Shown: one piece after another, positions 6,592 to 12,733 of the stretch
How the letters are laid out: each line of letters begins with the position of its first letter
Position numbering within the stretch: position 1 is the stretch's first letter
Assembly: GCA_024275555.1 (NCBI GenBank)
Contig: JAJRYW010000577.1
Coordinates: 1 to 13,632 of the forward strand
Length of the DNA: 13,632 nucleotides
Reading direction: 5' to 3'
DNA from: Calditrichota bacterium
GTDB lineage: Bacteria; Calditrichota; Calditrichia; RBG-13-44-9; J075
Notes under the pieces: generated by a model
What the model was told of the DNA's origin: nothing
Seen by the model: the letters and a program-made list of their open reading frames with translations, nothing else
The model's database searches: none
Made by a program: the position numbers and the translations under genes

Positions 6592-7416
6592 TTGAAAAAG
6601 TTGATCTGGATGGTGCTGTTCCTGTTGCAGACCGGGGCGCTCAGCGCCAATCAGAACCCGGACAGCAGCGCGGCCGATTCACTTGTCCCGGCCGGGGACA
6701 GCCTCCGCTTATGGAATGCGCTGATCTACCCGCCCATGCTCAAGCTGGATTTATTCCGCTATCGCAACATCCTCAACTTTGATTCTTCCCAGCCGCTGTT
6801 TGAATTAACTCCGCAACAATCGGGGACGCTCTTCACCCGTCCCTCGCGATTTTCTTTAAACCTGCTGCCCCCGGCCAATCAATCCGGCAATCCCTACCTG
6901 CAGCTTAGAACCGGTTTTCAGAACAGCACCGCCTTCGAATTTGATTACAGCGAAAAAATACGCCGCGACGACAATGTAAAGCGGGAGTTGGGCAACAGCG
7001 CCGGGGTTTTCCCGATTATTCCCGCGGCGATGCTGGCCCTGTATGGCGCCCAAAAAGCATTCCTGGCCCTGCGCCCCGCCCCGCCGCTCCAACTGGACCA
7101 GGTTGATACCCGGCTCCTGGAAATCCTCTGGGAGCGCCCCGGCATCTCCGCCGTGGAGGTCTACCGACAATTTACCAATACGGAGGAAAAGCATCCGCTT
7201 ACCTTTATGCCCCTTCAGCAGCGCCTGAAAAAGCTCCGGCGGTTGGGCTTATTGGAGTCGCGGCGCGTTGAGAACGGGCCGCAGGTTTATCTTCCCAAAA
7301 TGTCCAGGAAAGAATTGCGGAAAACAATTGAAGCGCGGCTGCGCGAGGCCAGCAAAGGCCAGGACAAAACCCGCTACTGGCAACTCCAACAAATGCTGCG
7401 CTTGCTGGATGAGTAA
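6592..7416 (+). CDS. Exported/membrane protein with C-terminal winged-helix-like domain, function unknown
   Basis: I do not recognise this 274-residue protein as a named family. From the TTG start it opens with a signal peptide ('MKKLIWMVLFLLQTGALSA', about 1-19). A polar region of about 120 residues follows, rich in Asn, Gln, Ser and Pro with hydrophobic-aromatic patches ('SLRLWNALIYPPMLKLDLF'). Residues about 139-160 ('VFPIIPAAMLALYGAQKAFL') are a likely membrane helix. From about 169 the sequence reads like a winged helix-turn-helix of BlaI/MecI style: 'DTRLLEILWERPGISAVEVY', then 'LQQRLKKLRRLGLLESRR' and a wing-like 'VENGPQVYLP', ending in a basic helical tail. This order would put the first part outside and the DNA-binding-like part in the cytoplasm, as in a one-protein membrane signal transducer. 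It lies just upstream of the his control region but has no obvious tie to it. The layout is seen directly; the regulator role is inference. Confidence 0.6.
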   Translation: MKKLIWMVLFLLQTGALSANQNPDSSAADSLVPAGDSLRLWNALIYPPMLKLDLFRYRNILNFDSSQPLFELTPQQSGTLFTRPSRFSLNLLPPANQSGNPYLQLRTGFQNSTAFEFDYSEKIRRDDNVKRELGNSAGVFPIIPAAMLALYGAQKAFLALRPAPPLQLDQVDTRLLEILWERPGISAVEVYRQFTNTEEKHPLTFMPLQQRLKKLRRLGLLESRRVENGPQVYLPKMSRKELRKTIEARLREASKGQDKTRYWQLQQMLRLLDE

Positions 7417-7448
7417 CGCCCGGATTTTGCACATCGGAAAATTAACAC

Positions 7449-7477
7449 TTGCTGTTTACCATGCCCGCCTCTATATT
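7449..7477 (+). promoter_or_regulatory. Candidate sigma-70-type promoter of the his operon
   Basis: TTGCTG (7449-7454) and TATATT (7472-7477) are separated by 17 bp. The -10 matches the consensus in five of six positions, the -35 only in three. Transcription would begin near 7484, just before the ribosome site of the leader peptide (AAGGAG, 7491-7496), which is the expected place. The -35 is weak, and the promoter consensus of this organism is unknown. Confidence 0.5.
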
Positions 7478-7502
7478 TAGAGCGAATATGAAGGAGAAAA
7501 AG

Positions 7503-7586
7503 ATGACCCGTTCGTTTACTTACAGCCATCACCATCATTATACTGCCCGATGCAGAGGAACGGGGTGTTGTCGCCGCTATTTTTAA
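7503..7586 (+). CDS. hisL: Histidine operon leader peptide
   Basis: This 27-codon gene is a sensor of histidine supply rather than the source of a working protein. It begins 'MTRSFTYSHHHHY', with four consecutive His codons at 7527-7538 (CAT CAC CAT CAT); the enteric HisL peptides likewise begin MTR and then run into a His stretch. AAGGAG at 7491-7496 lies 6 nt before the ATG; an in-frame ATG at 7488 overlaps that site and is unlikely to be used. After the His run the peptide continues with an odd Cys- and Arg-rich tail ('ARCRGTGCCRR') and stops with TAA at 7584-7586. A ribosome delayed at the His codons would sit between RNA segments 1 and 2 of the attenuator, the arrangement needed for control. 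The His run, ribosome site, position before hisG and downstream terminator agree well. Confidence 0.85.
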   Translation: MTRSFTYSHHHHYTARCRGTGCCRRYF

Positions 7587-7637
7587 GCGCCTATGAACAT
7601 CAATTGAATGAAACCCGGTTCCTCAAGAATCGGGTTT
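7507..7637 (+). promoter_or_regulatory. His attenuator: four mutually exclusive RNA segments
   Basis: Four segments can pair in alternative ways. Segment 1, CCCGTTC (7507-7513, within the leader codons), matches GAACGGG of segment 2 with seven perfect pairs. Segment 2, GGAACGGGGT (7557-7566), can instead pair with segment 3, ACCCGGTTCC (7613-7622), with nine of ten pairs and one G-G mismatch: the antiterminator. Segment 3 otherwise pairs with segment 4 (7627-7637) to make the terminator. A ribosome stalled on the His codons (7527-7538) would disturb 1:2 and leave 2 free, so 2:3 forms and transcription reaches hisG. With ample His-tRNA the ribosome moves on to the stop codon, 1:2 can re-form and 3:4 terminates. 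The pairings are read by eye; energies were not computed. Confidence 0.8.
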
Positions 7638-7646
7638 TTTGTTTTT
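7611..7646 (+). terminator. Intrinsic terminator of the his attenuator
   Basis: AAACCCGGTTC (7611-7621) pairs with GAATCGGGTTT (7627-7637) over 11 positions, one of them a G-U pair, around the loop CTCAA. It runs directly into a T-rich tract (7635-7646, one G among the T). It stands 24 nt after the leader-peptide stop codon and 200 nt before hisG, so it can stop transcription before the structural genes. Confidence 0.85.
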
Positions 7647-7648
7647 AG

Positions 7649-7687
7649 CCCCTTCCGGGGTCTCAATCGACTCCCGGGCAACCGGGA
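7649..7687 (+). other. Two small GC hairpins after the attenuator
   Basis: CCCC-TTCC-GGGG (7649-7660) is followed by TCCCGG-GCAA-CCGGGA (7672-7687). The second has six perfect pairs and a GNRA tetraloop, a stable RNA motif. They lie in the part of the leader transcribed only after read-through and may stabilise the mRNA 5' end; no specific function is evident. Confidence 0.45.
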
Positions 7688-7718
7688 TTGGCGATTAAAA
7701 AAAATGATTGAAGATTTC

Positions 7719-7768
7719 CGAATGACGAATGAATTTCAAATCGTAAATCGCTATTCGTAAATCGTAAA
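7719..7768. repeat. Short heptamer repeats in the his leader
   Basis: CGAATGA occurs twice in tandem (7719-7732). After an 8-nt interruption, TCGTAAA (7741-7747), a variant TCGCTAT (7748-7754) and two more TCGTAAA copies (7755-7768) follow at exact 7-nt steps. Such heptamer arrays occur in some bacterial intergenic regions and can vary in copy number by slippage. Here they lie between attenuator and hisG. Confidence 0.6.
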
Positions 7769-7773
7769 TCAAC

Positions 7774-7788
7774 GGCTTCGGAGAAGCC
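7774..7788 (+). other. Hairpin GGCTTC-GGA-GAAGCC ahead of hisG
   Basis: Six perfect pairs close a 3-nt loop, followed by TCTTTTGG. The T-tract is too short for a confident terminator, but the structure could act as a weak pause or second stop about 60 nt before hisG. Confidence 0.4.
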
Positions 7789-7846
7789 TCTTTTGGCAAG
7801 CGCAGTCTCGGAAAAAACATAGAAACTTTTAAAAACGAGGATTATT

Positions 7847-8701
7847 ATGCTTACTGTAGCCATCCAGAAATCGGGGCGATTAAGCGAGGCAACTCTAAAA
7901 TTGTTAAACGATTGCGGGATATCGTTCCGGAACGGGAACACGCCCAAGCTGAAGTCAAGCGCAACCAATTTCCCCTTGCAGATTCTATTTTTGCGGGATG
8001 ATGACATCCCCGAGTGCGTCGCCGACGGAATAACCGACGCCGGAATTGTCGGGGAAAATGTCTGCGCCGAGAAAGAGAAGCCGGTGGAAATCATCGAGCG
8101 GCTGGGCTTTGCCCAGTGCCGGCTCTCCATTGCCGTGCCCCGGGAGTTTGATTATCAATCCCAGGAAGATTTAAACGGGTTGAATATTGCCACGTCCTAT
8201 CCCAACCTGCTGGGCCAATTTCTTAAAACTCAAAATATCCGGGCCTCGATCCGGGAAATCAGCGGTTCGGTGGAAGTGGCGCCCGGGATCGGCTGGGCGG
8301 ACGCCATCTTCGATATCGTCAGCACCGGCAGCACCCTGATCAGCAATGGGCTCAAAGAGGTGGAGACGGTCATGGAATCGCAGGCGGTGATCATTGCAGG
8401 TAAACCCCTGTCGCCGGAAAAAGAAGCGATTCGGGAAAAGCTCCTCTTCCGTATCCGGGCGGTCAACCGGGCCAAAAATTATAAATACATTCTGCTGAAC
8501 AGCCCCAATGACGCCCTGGAACGGATCGCGGAGATTTTACCCGGCATCAAGAGTCCCACCGTCATGCCCCTGGCCCTGGAGGGCTGGAGTTCCGTGCACA
8601 CCGTAATCCGCGAAGATGATTTTTGGGAGCTCATCGAAGATTTGAAAGACGCCGGCGCCCAGGGCATTTTGGCGACGCCGATCGGGAAAATGGTGGTTTA
8701 A
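7847..8701 (+). CDS. hisG: ATP phosphoribosyltransferase, long form
   Basis: HisG joins ATP and PRPP to phosphoribosyl-ATP, the first committed and feedback-controlled step of histidine synthesis. The 284-residue protein is the long form: a catalytic part of about 210 residues followed by the C-terminal regulatory domain ('SPTVMPLALEGWSSVHTVI', 'AGAQGILATPIGKMVV'). No separate HisZ partner is needed with this form. It starts 'MLTVAIQKSGRL', as HisG proteins do, and the PRPP-binding loop is 'DIVSTGSTL' at residues 156-164, close to the enterobacterial version. GAGG at 7837-7840 stands 6 nt before the ATG. It is the first structural gene of the his operon, 200 nt beyond the attenuator terminator and 22 nt before hisD. 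The 5' half looks somewhat AT-richer than the genes that follow, without any sign of frame damage. Confidence 0.96.
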   Translation: MLTVAIQKSGRLSEATLKLLNDCGISFRNGNTPKLKSSATNFPLQILFLRDDDIPECVADGITDAGIVGENVCAEKEKPVEIIERLGFAQCRLSIAVPREFDYQSQEDLNGLNIATSYPNLLGQFLKTQNIRASIREISGSVEVAPGIGWADAIFDIVSTGSTLISNGLKEVETVMESQAVIIAGKPLSPEKEAIREKLLFRIRAVNRAKNYKYILLNSPNDALERIAEILPGIKSPTVMPLALEGWSSVHTVIREDDFWELIEDLKDAGAQGILATPIGKMVV

Positions 8702-8723
8702 CCTGGGCAAGGAGGAACAGATT

Positions 8724-10019
8724 ATGGAGATCATTCGTTATCCGGCGGCTTCCCGGCAGCCGGAACTCACCCGGCGGCCGCTAATGGACCTTTCCGTGGT
8801 CCGATCCCGGGTCGAGCCGATTTTAGCGGCGGTGCGCCGGGACGGCGAGGCCGCCCTGCGTAAGTTCACCCGCCAATTCGACGGGGTGGAGTTAGACGAT
8901 TTCGCTGTCGGCGCCGGGGAATTTAGCGAAGCGGAAAAACAGATCGCCCCCAGGCTGGCCGCAGCCATCCGCACGGCGATTGAGAATATCCGCCGCTTCC
9001 ACGCCGCCCAGGCCGAAGCGCCCCAGCCAATCGAAACACAACCTGGGGTAATTTGCTGGCGGAAAAGCGTACCCATCGAACGGGTGGGGTTATACATTCC
9101 CGGGGGGTCCTCGCCGCTCTTTTCCACCGTGCTCATGCTGGGCGTCCCGGCTGCCCTGGCCGGCTGTTCGCAGATTGTGCTGTGCAGCCCGCCGGACCGG
9201 GAAGGGAAATTACACCCGGCTGTCCTGTTCTGCGCCCGGGAATTAGGCATCGAGGCCGTGTTCAAAATCGGCGGCGCGCAGGCCATTGCCGCCCTGGCTT
9301 ATGGAACGACCTCAATCCCCAAAGTCGATAAAATTTTTGGCCCGGGGAACCAGTATGTTACCGCGGCCAAACAACTGGTCAGCCTGGAGGGAACAGCCAT
9401 CGACCTGCCCGCCGGGCCGTCGGAAGCGGCGGTGGTGGCCGACCACACCGCCCGGGCGGAGTTTATCGCCGCCGACCTGCTCTCCCAGGCGGAACACGGC
9501 CCGGACAGCCAGGTGCTCTTGCTGACCGACCAGCCGGCCCTCATCGAAAAAGTTGCCCGGCAGGTAGAGAGCCAATTGCAGCCGCTTCCCCGCCGAGAAA
9601 TCGCCCGGCAAGCGCTCCGGCAAAGCAAGTTGATGCTAATGCACTCCATCGACGAAGCGTTGGATTTTATCAATCTCTACGCGCCGGAGCACTTGATTTT
9701 GATGCTGGAGCAGCCCGAAGCAGCGGCGGCCAAAATCCGCAACGCCGGGTCGGTATTCCTGGGCCACTTTACCCCGGAAGCCGCCGGCGACTACGCCTCG
9801 GGAACCAACCACACCCTGCCGACCAACGGCTTCGCCAGGGCCTATAGCGGGGTGTCTCTGGACAGCTTTGTCAAGAAAATCACCTTTCAATCCATTTCCG
9901 AGGAGGGGCTGCGCGACTTAGGTCCGGTGATCGAAACCCTGGCCGAGGCGGAGGGATTGCAGGCCCACCGGGAAGCCGCAGCCGTCCGGCGGCGCGAAAT
10001 AGGAGGAAACCATGTTTGA
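8724..10019 (+). CDS. hisD: Histidinol dehydrogenase
   Basis: HisD carries out the last two steps of the pathway, oxidising histidinol to histidinal and then to histidine with two NAD+. It is a cytoplasmic zinc enzyme. The 431-residue length is typical. The zinc ligands of the family are found at Gln255 and His258 ('SQAEHGPDSQ'), Asp356 ('AGDYASGTNHTLPT') and His415 ('LQAHREAAA'), and the catalytic pair is Glu322-His323 ('APEHL'). Other conserved stretches are 'KIGGAQAIAALAYGT' and 'KIFGPGNQYVTAAK'. AAGGAGG (8709-8715) lies 8 nt before the ATG, a strong ribosome site. The gene ends inside the start of hisC (8-nt overlap), and its last codons carry the hisC ribosome site. Confidence 0.97.
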   Translation: MEIIRYPAASRQPELTRRPLMDLSVVRSRVEPILAAVRRDGEAALRKFTRQFDGVELDDFAVGAGEFSEAEKQIAPRLAAAIRTAIENIRRFHAAQAEAPQPIETQPGVICWRKSVPIERVGLYIPGGSSPLFSTVLMLGVPAALAGCSQIVLCSPPDREGKLHPAVLFCARELGIEAVFKIGGAQAIAALAYGTTSIPKVDKIFGPGNQYVTAAKQLVSLEGTAIDLPAGPSEAAVVADHTARAEFIAADLLSQAEHGPDSQVLLLTDQPALIEKVARQVESQLQPLPRREIARQALRQSKLMLMHSIDEALDFINLYAPEHLILMLEQPEAAAAKIRNAGSVFLGHFTPEAAGDYASGTNHTLPTNGFARAYSGVSLDSFVKKITFQSISEEGLRDLGPVIETLAEAEGLQAHREAAAVRRREIGGNHV

Positions 10020-11067
10020 TCTTTCCCGGCTGCTCCGCGATAATATCCGCAACCTGAAGCCCTATTCCTCGGCCCGCGAGGAGCACAGCAGCGGAGGCAT
10101 TCTGCTCGACGCCAACGAAAACAGCTTTGGCGCCGCCTGGTCGGAGACAGACATCAACCGCTATCCCGATCCGCTGCAGCGGCGGCTCAAGCAGGAAATC
10201 GCCGGCCTCAAGGCGGTTGCTCCGGAGCAAATATTCCTGGGCAACGGATCGGATGAGGCCATCGATTTACTCATTCGCGCTTTTTGCCGCCCCGGCGTCG
10301 ACCGGATCATCACCTGTCCCCCCACCTACGGGATGTACTCCGTCTGCGCCGCCGTCAACGCCGTGGAGGTCTGCCCGGTCCCCCTCGACGAAAATTTTCA
10401 GCTTCGAGCCGAAAAGATTTTGGAGACAGCCTCGGCGGAATCCAAAATTCTCTTTCTCTGCTCGCCCAACAATCCCAGCGGCAATTGCCTGGATACGCAA
10501 GCGATTGAGACGATTTTACAGCAATTCCCGGGACTGGCGGCGCTGGATGAAGCCTATATCGATTTTTGCCCGGAACGCAGTTGGCTGCCCGCCTTGCAAA
10601 AGTATCCCAACCTGGTGATACTGCAAACGTTTTCCAAGGCCTGGGGGCTGGCCGGATTGCGCCTGGGAATGGCCTTTGCTTCTCCGGAGATCATCCGCAT
10701 CCTCAATTCGATCAAATTTCCTTACAACGTCAACACCCTTACCCAGCGGGCAGTGCTGGCCGCCATGGAGCGCCGGGCCGACATGCAGGAGATGGTCGCA
10801 CAGATGCAGAGGGAACGGGAGCGCCTGGCCGAAGCGCTGGACAATTTGCCGCTGGTGGAAAAGGTTTATCCCTCCCGGGCCAATTTTCTGCTGGTGCGCC
10901 TGAAAAAGGCGGTCGAGGTTTACCAGTTCCTGCAACGGGAAGGGATTCTGGTACGCGACCGCACCCGGGAACCCGGCTGCGAGGACTGCCTGCGGTTCAC
11001 CGTGGGTACACCGCCGGAAAACAATCAGCTTTTAGCAAAACTCAACCAATTTTCAGGGGGATTATGA
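10012..11067 (+). CDS. hisC: Histidinol-phosphate aminotransferase
   Basis: HisC transfers the amino group of glutamate to imidazole-acetol phosphate, giving histidinol phosphate. It is a pyridoxal-phosphate enzyme of the class I/II aminotransferase fold, 351 residues long, the usual size. The cofactor lysine is Lys209 in 'TFSKAWGLAGLRLG', with the phosphate/substrate arginine at 217. 'SPNNPSGN' at 151-158 and 'LDEAYIDF' at 178-185 are the other cofactor-contact stretches. 'DANENSFG' at 33-40 and 'NRYPDP' at 49-54 are typical of HisC. The ATG at 10012 follows AGGAGG within the hisD end and overlaps hisD by 8 nt. The stop shares ATGA with the hisB start, pointing to translational coupling. Confidence 0.97.
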   Translation: MFDLSRLLRDNIRNLKPYSSAREEHSSGGILLDANENSFGAAWSETDINRYPDPLQRRLKQEIAGLKAVAPEQIFLGNGSDEAIDLLIRAFCRPGVDRIITCPPTYGMYSVCAAVNAVEVCPVPLDENFQLRAEKILETASAESKILFLCSPNNPSGNCLDTQAIETILQQFPGLAALDEAYIDFCPERSWLPALQKYPNLVILQTFSKAWGLAGLRLGMAFASPEIIRILNSIKFPYNVNTLTQRAVLAAMERRADMQEMVAQMQRERERLAEALDNLPLVEKVYPSRANFLLVRLKKAVEVYQFLQREGILVRDRTREPGCEDCLRFTVGTPPENNQLLAKLNQFSGGL

Positions 11068-12155
11068 AGAAAGTACTGTTCATCGACCGGGACGGAACCA
11101 TCATTTTAGAACCGCCGGACAAGCAGATCGATTCGCTGGAAAAGCTGGCCTTCTACCCCGGGGTTATCGTCAACCTGCACCGCATCGCCCGGGAAACCGA
11201 CTACGAGTTGGTGATGGTCAGCAACCAGGATGGCCTGGGAACCGCCTCCTTCCCGGAAGAGACCTTCCGGCCGGCGCATCAGAAAATGCTGGATATCCTG
11301 GAGGGAGAAGGAATCCGCTTTGCCGAGATTCTGATTGACCGCTCTTTGCCGGAGGAAAACGCTCCCACCCGCAAGCCGGGAACCGCCCTGCTGGGCAAAT
11401 ATATTCACGGGCAATATGATCTGGCAAATTCCTACGTGATCGGCGACCGGCTGACCGATGTGCAACTGGCCGAGAACCTGGGAGCGCAGGCCATCTACCT
11501 TTCCGACGAACCCGTTCCGGCGGCCGCCTTGACCACCCGCGACTGGTCGGAGATATATCGCTACCTGGCCAACCGGCCCCGCCGGGCAACCATAAGCAGG
11601 ACAACCAACGAAACCGACCTGCGGGTTCAGCTTAACCTGGACGGAACCGGCGAGCATGACATCCGCACCGGCCTGGGCTTTTTTGATCACATGCTGGCCC
11701 AGATTGCCCGCCATTCCCGCTGCGACCTGCACATCCGGGCCGAGGGCGACCTGGAGACCGATGAGCATCATACCATCGAGGACGCCGCCCTGGCCCTGGG
11801 GAACGCCTTCCGCGAGGCGCTGGGCAGCAAACGGGGAATCGAGCGCTACGGCTTTTTTCTGCCCATGGACGACGCCCGCGCCCGGGCGGCGCTGGATTTC
11901 GGCGGACGAAGCTGGCTGGTCTGGAAAGTCAAATTCAAACGGGAGCGCATTGGCGACGTGCCCACGGAGATGTTTTTCCACTTTTTCAAATCCTTTTGCG
12001 ACGGCGCGGCCTGCAACCTGTTTGTCAAAGCAAAGGGGGCCAACGAGCACCACAAAATTGAGGCGGTGTTTAAGGCGTTCGGCCGGGCCCTCGGCCAGGC
12101 AGTGCGCCGGCAGGAGGGGAATCTCGACATCCCCAGCACCAAGGGGGTGCTGTGA
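11064..12155 (+). CDS. hisB: Bifunctional histidinol-phosphatase / imidazoleglycerol-phosphate dehydratase
   Basis: This 363-residue fusion carries out two steps. The N-terminal HAD-type phosphatase (about 1-165) makes histidinol from histidinol phosphate; the C-terminal dehydratase (about 175-363) converts imidazole-glycerol phosphate to imidazole-acetol phosphate. The phosphatase has the nucleophile Asp8 and Asp10 ('FIDRDGT'), Ser53, Lys104 and the acidic motif 'IGDRLTD' at 127-132. The dehydratase metal sites are 'FFDHM' (His209), 'DEHHTIED' (234-240) and 'NEHHKIEA' (328-334), with the usual C-terminal 'STKGVL'. The four Zn-binding Cys/His residues of the E. coli phosphatase are absent: 'DRSLPEENAPTRKP' replaces that loop, as I recall for Bacteroidota homologues. 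The ATG at 11064 overlaps the hisC stop as ATGA and follows AGGGGG (11055-11060). An open frame continues upstream inside hisC but has no HisB similarity. Confidence 0.96.
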   Translation: MKKVLFIDRDGTIILEPPDKQIDSLEKLAFYPGVIVNLHRIARETDYELVMVSNQDGLGTASFPEETFRPAHQKMLDILEGEGIRFAEILIDRSLPEENAPTRKPGTALLGKYIHGQYDLANSYVIGDRLTDVQLAENLGAQAIYLSDEPVPAAALTTRDWSEIYRYLANRPRRATISRTTNETDLRVQLNLDGTGEHDIRTGLGFFDHMLAQIARHSRCDLHIRAEGDLETDEHHTIEDAALALGNAFREALGSKRGIERYGFFLPMDDARARAALDFGGRSWLVWKVKFKRERIGDVPTEMFFHFFKSFCDGAACNLFVKAKGANEHHKIEAVFKAFGRALGQAVRRQEGNLDIPSTKGVL

Positions 12156-12733
12156 ACATCGCCATCGTAAAATACAACGCCGGCAATATTCACTCCATGT
12201 ACCTGGCGCTGAAACGGCTGGGGATCGAAGCGGTCATCAGCGACGATCCCACGGCGCTGCGCCGGGCCGACCGGGTGATTTTTCCCGGGGTGGGCGAGGC
12301 GAAATCCGCCATGAGCTACCTGAAGCAGCGCGGCCTGGACCGCCTCCTCCCGACCCTCACCCAACCTTTTTTAGGCGTCTGCCTGGGGCTGCAACTGCTG
12401 GGAAGCTTCTCGGAGGAAAACCAAACCCCCTGCCTGGGCGTGTTCGATTTTACGGTGCGGAAATTTCCTCCCGGCGGCAAAACGCCCCACATGGGCTGGA
12501 ACTCTCTTCAATTTGAAGCGCACCCTCTATTTGCGGGACTCTGCCAGGGCGATTACGTCTATTTTGTGCACAGCTACTATGCGCCGGTTAGCGAGCAGAC
12601 CATTGCCCGGAGCGACCACCTGCTTCCCTTCAGCGCCGCCCTGGCCAAGGACAATTTCTTTGCCGTGCAATTTCACCCGGAAAAGAGCGGCGCCGTCGGG
12701 GAACAAATACTGAGGAATTTTTTATCGTTATGA
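12152..12733 (+). CDS. hisH: Imidazole glycerol phosphate synthase, glutamine amidotransferase subunit
   Basis: HisH releases ammonia from glutamine and passes it to HisF, with which it forms the synthase that makes imidazole-glycerol phosphate and AICAR. It is a 193-residue class I amidotransferase. The triad is Cys77 ('GVCLGLQLL'), His175 and Glu177 ('AVQFHPEKS'); the oxyanion strand 'PGVGE' lies at 45-49 and 'PHMGWNSL' at 112-119. The start is GTG at 12152, overlapping the hisB stop as GTGA, with AGGGGG a few bases upstream; the protein then begins 'MNIAIVKYNAGNIHS' as expected. The stop overlaps the hisA start as ATGA. The nucleophile loop reads CLGL rather than the commoner CLGM, a mild variation. 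Confidence 0.96.
   Translation: MNIAIVKYNAGNIHSMYLALKRLGIEAVISDDPTALRRADRVIFPGVGEAKSAMSYLKQRGLDRLLPTLTQPFLGVCLGLQLLGSFSEENQTPCLGVFDFTVRKFPPGGKTPHMGWNSLQFEAHPLFAGLCQGDYVYFVHSYYAPVSEQTIARSDHLLPFSAALAKDNFFAVQFHPEKSGAVGEQILRNFLSL

Larger units (their letters stand above)
7417..7846 (+). other. Control region upstream of hisG
   Basis: This 430-bp stretch has no large gene but is densely structured. In order it holds a promoter candidate (7449-7477), a 27-codon leader peptide gene (7503-7586), an intrinsic terminator acting as attenuator (7611-7646), two small hairpins (7649-7660 and 7672-7687), short heptamer repeats (7719-7768), another hairpin (7774-7788) and the hisG ribosome site (GAGG, 7837-7840). 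The long gap of about 200 bp between terminator and hisG is unexplained by simple attenuation. Confidence 0.7.

Noticed and set aside
7488..7502. Earlier in-frame ATG for the His leader peptide
   Set aside because: It would overlap the AAGGAG ribosome site and has none of its own; the ATG at 7503 is correctly spaced.
10566..11063. Extension of the hisB frame 166 codons upstream inside hisC
   Set aside because: The extension has no HisB similarity, overlaps a clear aminotransferase gene, and the real start (11064) has a ribosome site and the expected MKKVLFIDRDGT opening.
11106..12053. 315-codon leftward frame opposite hisB
   Set aside because: Long antisense frames are expected in GC-rich genes with strong third-position bias; no start signal or recognisable protein.
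11656..12516. 286-codon rightward frame across hisB and hisH
   Set aside because: It is a shifted frame over two well-supported genes, with low-complexity Pro/Arg/Ala content.
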